Assembly (NCBI GenBank): GCA_002404195.1
Contig: DHJF01000006.1
Span: 729 to 19,179 of the forward strand
Source of the DNA: Candidatus Saccharibacteria bacterium UBA4727
Lineage (GTDB): Bacteria > Patescibacteriota > Saccharimonadia > Saccharimonadales > Saccharimonadaceae
Reading direction: 5' to 3'
Length of the DNA stretch: 18,451 nucleotides
Each line of letters begins with the position of its first letter. Within the stretch, counting starts at the first letter, position 1. The translations under genes were made by a program, and so were the position numbers. A model generated the notes under the pieces. It was not told the origin of the DNA. It made no database searches and saw only the letters and a list, made by a program, of their open reading frames with translations. This document shows, in pieces, positions 13,759 to 18,407 of this stretch.

Positions 13759-13794
13759 AGGTGGCAGCGCGTCGAATTGACTGCGCTGCCACCT
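13759..13794 (+). other. Long perfect hairpin without T run
   Basis: AGGTGGCAGCGC (13759-13770) pairs without mismatch with GCGCTGCCACCT (13783-13794); GTC/GAC inside the loop can add three pairs. It begins 6 bp after the stop of the small acidic protein. No T tract follows on either strand, so it is more likely a 3'-end stabiliser or processing site than an intrinsic terminator. Confidence 0.7.
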
Positions 13795-13829
13795 CGGTAG
13801 AAGCCTCCTAGTGTAAAATTCTCTATTAG

Positions 13830-13838
13830 TGCTATAAT
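13830..13838 (+). promoter_or_regulatory. Extended -10 promoter of mscL
   Basis: TGCTATAAT (13830-13838) is a perfect extended -10. The predicted start is near 13845, giving a leader of about 22 nt that contains AAGGGAG (13852-13858), 8 bases before the ATG. Confidence 0.8.
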
Positions 13839-13866
13839 CTCCCTATCAATTAAGGGAGATTTTTTT
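13837..13866 (+). terminator. Terminator-like hairpin overlapping the mscL promoter and leader
   Basis: ATCTCCCT (13837-13844) pairs with AGGGAGAT (13853-13860) around an 8-base loop, followed by a seven-T run (13860-13866) that touches the mscL ATG. The 5' arm lies upstream of the predicted mscL transcript start, so the hairpin forms only in RNA read from upstream. It would stop incoming transcription but not mscL's own. Confidence 0.7.
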
Positions 13867-14310
13867 ATGGCAGATAAGAAGCCAGTAAAAAAGGTAACGA
13901 CAAGAAAAGCTGCAGCAAAACCTGCTACCAAGAAGGCAACAGTCGTATCTCGAGTGCAGCAAAGTTCCGCCGCTATTAAGGGTCGAGGTGGAGGTTTTAT
14001 TATCTTCATTCGCGAACAGGGTGTCATTGGTTTGGCTGTCGGTCTTGCAATTGGTACTGCAGCTGGTGCCGCGGTCAAGGTAATTGTCGACCAGCTGGTT
14101 GCACCAGTCGTTGCGCTCATGACACAAGGTGTCGATCTCAATAGCTTGAAATGGGTGATTATTGGAAAAACCGCGCATAAGCCCGAAGTGGCTATTGGGT
14201 GGGGCATGATTATCTCGGCTCTTATTACTTTGATTGCGACAGCACTCGTTGTGTACTGGGCTATCCATCTGGCAAAGCTTGATCGTCTGGACAAGAAAAA
14301 AGAAGCCTAG
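13867..14310 (+). CDS. mscL: Large-conductance mechanosensitive channel with basic N-terminal tail
   Basis: A 147-residue MscL-type channel that opens under membrane tension to release solutes in osmotic downshock. IREQGVIGLAVGLAIG (48-63) starts the pore-lining first membrane helix (about 52-82) with its small-residue pattern. The second helix is about 112-134, and a basic C-terminal end (KLDRLDKKKEA) lies in the cytoplasm. The periplasmic loop is short. Unusual is a 42-residue Lys/Ala/Thr-rich N-terminal extension (KKPVKKVTTRKAAAKPATKK, 4-23) resembling histone H1 tails, absent from classical MscL. It is transcribed alone, from its own promoter to a terminator at 14328-14357. Confidence 0.88.
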   Translation: MADKKPVKKVTTRKAAAKPATKKATVVSRVQQSSAAIKGRGGGFIIFIREQGVIGLAVGLAIGTAAGAAVKVIVDQLVAPVVALMTQGVDLNSLKWVIIGKTAHKPEVAIGWGMIISALITLIATALVVYWAIHLAKLDRLDKKKEA

Positions 14311-14327
14311 ATAGTTCATTTCTGCAG

Positions 14328-14357
14328 AAAACCACCTCTACACTGGAGGTGGTTTTT
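14328..14357 (+). terminator. Rho-independent terminator after mscL
   Basis: AAAACCACCTC (14328-14338) pairs with GAGGTGGTTTT (14346-14356) around TACACTG and ends in a T run. The A run on the other side makes it potentially bidirectional. Confidence 0.9.
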
Positions 14358-14366
14358 ATATAGGCG

Positions 14367-14372
14367 TATAAT
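14367..14372 (+). promoter_or_regulatory. -10 box of msrB (leaderless)
   Basis: TATAAT ends 6 bases before the ATG at 14379, predicting a transcript that begins at the start codon. It directly follows the mscL terminator. Confidence 0.7.
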
Positions 14373-14378
14373 AGAGGT

Positions 14379-14777
14379 ATGAATATGCGCGACAAAACCG
14401 AAAGTGAATGGGAAGACGAGCTAACACCCGAGCAGTATCATATTCTGCGTGAGAAGGGGACTGAACTACCCTTTAGCGGCGAATACGACAGCGTATTTGA
14501 TGTCGGCATCTATAGCTGTGCAGCCTGCGGCACGAAGTTATTTGATAGCGAAACCAAGTTTGACGCCGAATGTGGTTGGCCAAGTTTTTATGATGCTATT
14601 CCCGGTATGGTCGAACTACACGAAGACGATAGCCTCGGTGCCGTCCGCACCGAAGTCACCTGCGCCACCTGCGGCGGCTACCTCGGCCATGTCTTTGAAG
14701 GCGAAGGCCTCGATGTGCCGACCGATCAGCGCTACTGTATTAACTCACTGAGTTTACAGTTTACGCCCGACGTATAA
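14379..14777 (+). CDS. msrB: Peptide methionine-R-sulfoxide reductase
   Basis: A 132-residue MsrB that reduces methionine R-sulfoxide in oxidised proteins. The zinc site is formed by C47-x2-C50 and C95-x2-C98. GWPSF (66-70), GHVF (103-106) and the catalytic cysteine C120 in RYCINSLSL are present. C65 just before GWPSF is a candidate resolving cysteine. Length is normal for a free-standing MsrB. The ATG at 14379 coincides with the predicted transcript start; the in-frame ATG at 14385, with AGAGG 7 bases upstream, is an alternative two codons later. The gene converges on the uridine-kinase-like gene, with only 3 bp between stops. Confidence 0.96.
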   Translation: MNMRDKTESEWEDELTPEQYHILREKGTELPFSGEYDSVFDVGIYSCAACGTKLFDSETKFDAECGWPSFYDAIPGMVELHEDDSLGAVRTEVTCATCGGYLGHVFEGEGLDVPTDQRYCINSLSLQFTPDV

Positions 14778-14780
14778 GGA

Positions 14781-15452
14781 TTACGTCTCAATAATATGCT
14801 TGGCCGCCAGGTCGCCAGCACGCAAATGGGCGACATAGGTTGGTTCTGCGATAGTTTCGAAGTAGTGCGTGATTTGTTCAGCGGATTGCTGTTTGCGTGT
14901 TTTGTCACGGGCGATTCGACGCGCTAAGCGTGTTTCAGGCGAGGCATAGACGGACGCCGTCATGTCACTGAGCTTTGTGATAGTGGGGTGATTAGCGACA
15001 ATACCTTCGACAAAAATGAATCGCGCGGGCATGGTTGTGATTGTTTCGGAGAGTGGCTCGCTGACGAGTATGTCATAGCGGGGCATATCGATTGAGTTGC
15101 CATTCTTTAGAGTGGTGAGATGCATCGCCAGTTTTGCCAGATCGACCGCGAAAGGGTGGTCGAAGTTTTCTCGAAGATATAGTGGTGTGCCGAGCTCCTG
15201 CAGGCGGGCCTTACCTTTGTAGTAGTGGTCAGTACTGATACATAGTGCGCTGCTGTCATAGTATGTAGCGATGTGATCAAGTATCCGGCTTTTCCCGCTG
15301 GCGGTCGGGCCGCCGAGGGTGATGATGATTGGTTCGAGGCGTCGCTGCTTTTGACGCTGGACGGCCAGAGTAGCGATGTCATCGCAGAGTTCGGCCAGAG
15401 AGGAGCGGCGATGGGCGGGGAGATATTCAGTCATAATGAGACTGCCTTGCAT
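14781..15452 (-). CDS. Uridine kinase / phosphoribulokinase-family P-loop kinase
   Basis: A 223-residue P-loop kinase of the uridine kinase family, expected to phosphorylate a nucleoside or related small molecule with ATP. The Walker A motif is GPTASGKS (48-55). STDHYYKG, ENFDHPFAVDL, PRYDILVSEP and FIFVEGIVA follow in the order seen in uridine kinases, including the Asp-His-Tyr-Tyr substrate region. A 40-residue N-terminal extension precedes the P-loop. The start at 15452 overlaps the upstream stop (TGATG), giving translational coupling; the ATG at 15434 is an alternative. Uridine/cytidine salvage fits a host-dependent lifestyle, but the substrate is not proven. It is the last gene of the leftward operon. 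Confidence 0.8.
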   Translation of the reverse strand: MQGSLIMTEYLPAHRRSSLAELCDDIATLAVQRQKQRRLEPIIITLGGPTASGKSRILDHIATYYDSSALCISTDHYYKGKARLQELGTPLYLRENFDHPFAVDLAKLAMHLTTLKNGNSIDMPRYDILVSEPLSETITTMPARFIFVEGIVANHPTITKLSDMTASVYASPETRLARRIARDKTRKQQSAEQITHYFETIAEPTYVAHLRAGDLAAKHIIET

Positions 15453-16075
15453 CAGACAAGCGGCCGGGTAAGGTAGTCAAGAACTATGTCGGTATGTTTG
15501 AGGGTGGCGGTATCTTCGGGGTTGCCGCTATAGGAAGGTGGATGGGCGATACTGAGGCAGCCGAGAGCGCGGGCGGTGCGTTTGGTGGAGGCGAGGGCTT
15601 CGTCTGGACTGACGGGCGAAGCGTCGCGGCGCCAGAGGTAGGTGGCATGGCCATATTCGGGGTGTTCGGCGATGCGCCAGTCTGGTTCGTTGGTCTGGCT
15701 TTCGTAGCCGGTGAGACAGAAGTACTTGTCCATAGTGCCAGTGCTCGAGATAGTGATTTTGGCGTCTGGATCGAGCGCATCGCGGACAGTGCGTAGCCAT
15801 GTGAGAGTATCGCGCTGTGCTGGACTGAGGCTTTCGGCGCGCGGCTCAGTAGCGGTGTGTGGTGATAATAGTTCGCGGAGGCGAGAGTCCGTAAGGGGGA
15901 GTGTGGCGGTTGCCGCTTCGTAGACATCAGGATGAGCCACTGCGACGGTTGGATTCTCGAGCTCAATAAAACTGGCATTGGCCACTTGCTTCATCATAGT
16001 CATGTAGTATTGACGGTTGCGCTCGGCGAGTGGCCGAAGGTTATCACGATGATCGTAGTATGTAGTGTGTTCCAT
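15452..16075 (-). CDS. Hypothetical protein, 207 aa, downstream of a hammerhead ribozyme
   Basis: I do not recognise this soluble-looking 207-residue protein. It contains NPTVAVAHPDVYEA (about 41-54), ISSTGTMDKYFCLTGYES (about 108-125) and HPEYGHATYLWRRD (about 137-150), and lacks membrane segments and classic catalytic motifs. AGGAG (16080-16084) lies 4 bases before the ATG. Its stop overlaps the kinase start (TGATG), so the pair is probably functionally linked. The 5' leader contains a complete type III hammerhead ribozyme whose 3' end lies only 7 nt before the ribosome binding site, implying the message is self-processed. Confidence 0.8.
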   Translation of the reverse strand: MEHTTYYDHRDNLRPLAERNRQYYMTMMKQVANASFIELENPTVAVAHPDVYEAATATLPLTDSRLRELLSPHTATEPRAESLSPAQRDTLTWLRTVRDALDPDAKITISSTGTMDKYFCLTGYESQTNEPDWRIAEHPEYGHATYLWRRDASPVSPDEALASTKRTARALGCLSIAHPPSYSGNPEDTATLKHTDIVLDYLTRPLV

Positions 16076-16091
16076 GTGGCTCCTTTTTCTT

Positions 16092-16142
16092 ACCGTTTCG
16101 TCCTTTTGGACTCATCAGCACAGCAGGTTAGCTGTGGACGGT
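16092..16142 (-). ncRNA. Type III hammerhead ribozyme (complete)
   Basis: Read on the minus strand, all core elements are present. Stem III: ACCGT (16142-16138) with ACGGT (16096-16092). The cleavage triplet is GTC, with the cut after C16137. Stem I: CACAGC (16136-16131) with GCTGTG (16124-16119), 6-nt loop. CTGATGA core at 16118-16112. Stem II: GTCC (16111-16108) with GGAC (16103-16100), loop AAAA. GAA at 16099-16097, followed by A16096, which pairs with T16138 as the first pair of stem III. Stems I and II are closed and stem III is open, which defines type III. It sits between a 96-aa ORF and the 207-aa ORF, so cleavage would leave a 61-nt leader on the latter. Confidence 0.93.
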
Positions 16143-16143
16143 G

Positions 16144-16184
16144 ATGCCCGTAGCGGAGCCTAGTAGGCTCAACGCTCCGGGCAT
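16144..16184 (-). other. Strong bulged hairpin just upstream of the hammerhead
   Basis: On the minus strand ATGCCCG, AGCG and GAGCCT pair in order with CGGGCAT, CGCT and AGGCTC: 17 base pairs, a single-base mismatch, a 2-nt TT bulge and an ACT loop. It starts 4 nt after the stop of the 96-aa ORF and ends 7 nt before the ribozyme cut. There is no T run. After cleavage it would cap the 3' end of the upstream message. Confidence 0.8.
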
Positions 16185-16187
16185 AGA

Positions 16188-16478
16188 TTAGCGCGCCGAC
16201 AGGCCTCCGAAAAGCTTGCGGGTGAGGCCGAACGGGCTGAAGCTTGCGAGTGCGACCTCGCGTCGTGAGTGGGCCTCAAACATCCCGAGCGACCGCAGCA
16301 TTTTCCGTTCGAGTCGTTCGAAGCTGCCATCCTCAAGCATTTGTGGTCGATTGAAGGCGACCTTCACGAGAGTAAGGCGTACTACGAGGCGAGCCTCGTA
16401 GCTTGGCGCGGCCGGCATGTTTGTCGCAATGCGGAGTGTTGAAATGAGGACGGTGAGGAAGGCGGCAATCTTGTACAT
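16188..16478 (-). CDS. Small hypothetical protein with N-terminal hydrophobic segment
   Basis: A 96-residue protein of no family I recognise. The start MYKIAAFLTVLISTLRIA looks like a signal or membrane anchor (hydrophobic about 4-16), and the rest is basic (several RxE and LERKMLRS stretches, C-terminal LTRKLFGGLSAR). TAGGAG (16484-16489) lies 5 bases before the ATG, supporting translation. It is the first ORF of the leftward unit; its stop is followed by a bulged hairpin and the hammerhead ribozyme, so its message is probably separated from the downstream genes. No upstream promoter is clear. Confidence 0.6.
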   Translation of the reverse strand: MYKIAAFLTVLISTLRIATNMPAAPSYEARLVVRLTLVKVAFNRPQMLEDGSFERLERKMLRSLGMFEAHSRREVALASFSPFGLTRKLFGGLSAR

Positions 16479-16560
16479 GGGTGCTCCTAGTGTAGGTGTG
16501 TGATAGCTAGATCGGGCCTTGCCCTATGCGACTCTATTTCAGCAGTCGTGCGCTGTGTTG

Positions 16561-16690
16561 AGGTGCTGCCGATGGGTTATTGCTCGTCGGCTATATTTAC
16601 TTTACTATAAATAAGAAATATTATAAGATATCTTGTTATTGACTCAATTCTATATTGACTTAAAGTATATAACAGTATAAATTGAAGGCA
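16561..16690 (+). repeat. Left arm of a diverged inverted repeat (promoter region of the Nudix gene)
   Basis: This stretch matches the reverse complement of 17490-17619 over nearly its full length. Exact blocks include AGGTGC (16561-16566), TTACTTTAC (16597-16605, partner 17576-17584) and TTGACTCAATTCT (16639-16651, partner 17530-17542), the last two at identical 42-bp spacing. The similarity continues into the coding sequence. Confidence 0.75.
16639..16681 (+). promoter_or_regulatory. Probable promoter/operator of the winged-helix Nudix gene
   Basis: Two TATTGACT copies (16637-16644, 16653-16660) lie at a 16-bp period in AT-rich DNA. Either TTGACT can act as a -35: the first with TAAAGT (16661-16666), the second with TATAAA (16676-16681), which would give a nearly leaderless transcript for the ATG at 16691. 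The repeats are also candidate binding sites for the encoded regulator. The rest of the 212-bp gap (16479-16690) shows no gene. Confidence 0.5.
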
Positions 16691-17356
16691 ATGCATAATA
16701 TACAATATTCGATACTTACCTTATTATTAACACACGAGATTCGACGTTTTTCAGAGCTGAAGCCGAAGCATGTCGAAAGTAATCTATTCCAATATCATCT
16801 CAAGCACCTGATCAAGGAGAGGTATGTTGAGAAGGTGACAGGCGGCTATACGTTATCAACGTATGGTCTCTACTATGCCGACCGACACAGTAGCTCACTA
16901 AAAACGGAGCGTCCACAGCCAAAAATCATTAGCGTCATTGTCATTTCGAATGATGTCGGACAGGTACTAGTGTTACCGAAACTCAAGCAGCCGTTCATCA
17001 ATACCTACCATTTACCAGCAGGTAAGATACACGAGGGTGAGTCGGCTACGGAAGCTGCTGCGAGGGAGTTGACTGAAAAGACTGGACTTGTGGACGTTGA
17101 TCTGCACTATCAAGCAACGGTACATAGTTCAATTCGTTACGGTGACTCAACGATATCGGAGTATTATGGAACGGTTTTTACAGGTGTGTATAACGGTAAT
17201 GTGACGGGATGTCTGTGGCAGGATCCTGCAGGCGTGGCTGTTGCACTAACGCCAAGTGTTGAGGAGTTGTTAGCTGTAGCGGGCGATGCGACCACCGCAT
17301 TACATGAGTGGACGATTGATGCGACACCGTGGCTCACTGGTGACCGCTTGCAGTAA
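16691..17356 (+). CDS. Winged-helix/Nudix fusion protein, probable ligand-sensing regulator
   Basis: A 221-residue two-domain protein. Residues 1-66 form a predicted winged helix-turn-helix (NLFQYHLKHLIKERYVEKV, then a GGYTLSTYG wing). Residues 77-200 form a Nudix domain. The Nudix box runs from G111 to L133: G111, E117, R125-E126-L127, E129 and G132 are canonical, but the last glutamate of the metal-binding REUxEE motif is K130. Loss of that residue may weaken hydrolysis, so the domain may bind a nucleotide ligand to control DNA binding, as in NrtR-type regulators (which have the opposite domain order). The ATG at 16691 is preferred over TTG at 16682. A decayed paralogue faces it downstream. 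Confidence 0.82.
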   Translation: MHNIQYSILTLLLTHEIRRFSELKPKHVESNLFQYHLKHLIKERYVEKVTGGYTLSTYGLYYADRHSSSLKTERPQPKIISVIVISNDVGQVLVLPKLKQPFINTYHLPAGKIHEGESATEAAARELTEKTGLVDVDLHYQATVHSSIRYGDSTISEYYGTVFTGVYNGNVTGCLWQDPAGVAVALTPSVEELLAVAGDATTALHEWTIDATPWLTGDRLQ

Positions 17357-17381
17357 ACTTGTTGCATTCTTTTAAATTCAG

Positions 17382-17489
17382 CTAGCGCGTACCTAGGTTA
17401 TTCTCGACACGCGGCAGACACAGCTCGGGGTAGTGGTGTATTTTACGAGTCGTCCATTGGTCAAGTATATAGCTTATTATAAAATACAC
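17382..17489 (-). pseudogene. Truncated paralogue of the winged-helix/Nudix gene (5' remnant)
   Basis: A 35-codon fragment starting at GTG (17489) and ending at TAG (17382-17384). Aligned without gaps to the intact protein it shares I4, I8, L9, T14, I17, E22-L23, V28-E29 and N31-L32, with H/R and Y/F replacements between. The DNA upstream (17490-17619) is also homologous to the intact gene's promoter. Similarity ends near CCTAGG (17391-17396), about codon 33, and the Nudix domain is absent. It is the dead 5' end of an inverted duplicate. Confidence 0.72.
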
Positions 17490-17619
17490 TATCTCAATGC
17501 CTATCTGTCATATTATTTAACGGCAATACAGAATTGAGTCAACTACAAACTATCTAACAATATCTTGATTATCATGTAAAGTAATGGATAACCGAAGGCG
17601 ACAGGCCAACGGCGCACCT
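17490..17619 (-). repeat. Right arm of the diverged inverted repeat
   Basis: The reverse complement resembles 16561-16690 (about two thirds identical by eye, with the 13-bp exact block at 17530-17542). On the minus strand it keeps a TTGACT box and TAAATA 17 bp downstream, so it may still promote transcription towards the 3' end of the Nudix gene. The 409-bp gap 17357-17765 otherwise holds the pseudogene and the hairpins of the next gene's leader. Confidence 0.72.
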
Positions 17620-17629
17620 AAATAGTTAG

Positions 17630-17750
17630 TATATTGAAGCATTCGCCTTGGTGTAGAAGTGTTATTTCTACACCAAGGCGAGTGCTTGAACGGCAGGCCT
17701 CGACGTATGGCTGGAAATTCCAGTCCATAAATACCGGGGCGGTGCCTCGG
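17630..17750 (+). promoter_or_regulatory. Structured leader with three hairpins upstream of the 164-aa gene
   Basis: TATATT (17630-17635) could start a transcript near 17642. Hairpin 1 is 17637-17687: TCGCCTTGGTGTAGAA (17643-17658) pairs perfectly with its complement at 17666-17681, and five more pairs plus a wobble extend it to 22. Hairpin 2 is 17708-17727 (TGGCTGGAA with TTCCAG, T bulge, CCA). Hairpin 3 is 17734-17750 (CCGGGGC with GCCTCGG, 3-nt loop), directly before the AGAGGA ribosome binding site (17751-17756). No T run follows any of them. Confidence 0.65.
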
Positions 17751-17765
17751 AGAGGAAGTGACAAG

Positions 17766-18260
17766 ATGGAAGGATGCGATTTTCTCGAGGCCTTTGATAA
17801 GGGGCTCATTAATCGTTCAGGCTATCTCTATGGTGCGGTCGGGGGGCTATTGCTCCACAAGCGCGCGTGGGACTGGCATGGGGATATCTTCCAGAAGCAT
17901 ACGATGCAAGTTGCCGATGCGACAATTGTGTTGTGTGTTCTTGAAAGTAGCCGTGATAAATTTGTCCTAAATCGAGGCGACCGGGATGCGGGAAGAGTCT
18001 CTTTGAGGGTCGACGTTACGGAACGTGGTGACGTTAGTCGATATCGCGTTGATGTCGACACTTTCAATCTGCGGTTGGAGTACTGGAATGCTGATAGCGA
18101 CACGGTGAGCGAGGCCGAGAGGCAGACGGTGAAGGCATTGCTTTTTTCTTTGCTTGAACAAGGCCTCGCCCGATACATTGATGAGGAGATTGAACGTAAT
18201 CGTCAGTTTTACCTCCAGTGCGAGATTGACCGCTTGCAGCGATTGAAGTCTCGAGACTAG
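17766..18260 (+). CDS. Hypothetical protein, 164 aa
   Basis: I do not recognise this 164-residue protein. It begins MEGCDFLEAFDKGLINR, has a small glycine-rich hydrophobic patch (GAVGGLLLH, about 24-32), a beta-rich middle with many Asp/Arg/Val (VSLRVDVTERGDVSRYRVDVD, about 79-99) and a charged C-terminal helix (YIDEEIERNRQFYLQCEIDRLQRL), possibly a coiled coil. The ATG at 17766 is preferred because AGAGGA lies 9 bases upstream and the longer frame would begin inside the leader hairpin. It is framed by structured RNA on both sides, with a hammerhead ribozyme about 150 nt after its stop. Confidence 0.65.
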   Translation: MEGCDFLEAFDKGLINRSGYLYGAVGGLLLHKRAWDWHGDIFQKHTMQVADATIVLCVLESSRDKFVLNRGDRDAGRVSLRVDVTERGDVSRYRVDVDTFNLRLEYWNADSDTVSEAERQTVKALLFSLLEQGLARYIDEEIERNRQFYLQCEIDRLQRLKSRD

Positions 18261-18307
18261 CAATACAACAATGTCGAGCGTTACGACGGCTAAACACCTG
18301 GGCAATT

Positions 18308-18346
18308 GATGCTTCGCCCGAAAGCGGGATATCCCGCAGCAGCATC
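18308..18346 (+). other. Nested hairpin after the 164-aa gene
   Basis: GATGCT (18308-18313) pairs with AGCATC (18341-18346), and inside lies GCGGG/CCCGC with an ATAT loop (the palindrome at 18324-18337). No T run follows. It probably marks or protects the 3' end of the upstream message. Confidence 0.6.
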
Positions 18347-18356
18347 GGAATCTCTT

Positions 18357-18400
18357 TCGTAGTGCTTAAGTCGAGTAGTAATTACTCCTTACCTCTACGA
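18357..18400 (+). other. Bulged hairpin just upstream of the second hammerhead
   Basis: TCGTAG (18357-18362) pairs with CTACGA (18395-18400). Inside, AAG (18368-18370) pairs with CTT (18388-18390), and after a 2-nt TC bulge GAGTA (18373-18377) pairs with TACTC (18383-18387). The layout, including the 2-nt bulge before a GAG...CTC stem, resembles the hairpin at 16144-16184. Confidence 0.6.
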
Positions 18401-18407
18401 GGGAAAT

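Noticed and set aside
13386..14294. Long minus-strand open frame (302 codons) opposite the 96-aa gene and mscL
   Set aside because: It runs through two terminators and is antisense to a clear MscL; its sequence is low-complexity Ser/Thr/Ala without domain features.
17584..17625. Thirteen-codon ORF (MDNRRRQANGAPK) before the leader hairpins as an attenuator peptide
   Set aside because: It lies in the diverged promoter copy, no T run follows the hairpin, and no amino-acid biosynthesis gene is downstream.
17637..17687. Long hairpin considered as an integron attC site
   Set aside because: The stem is almost perfectly paired, lacks the core-site pattern and extrahelical bases of attC, and no integrase is present.
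17634..17765. N-terminal extension of the 164-aa protein by 44 codons
   Set aside because: The longer frame begins at a TTG inside the -10 region and runs through the 22-bp hairpin; ATG 17766 has a ribosome binding site.
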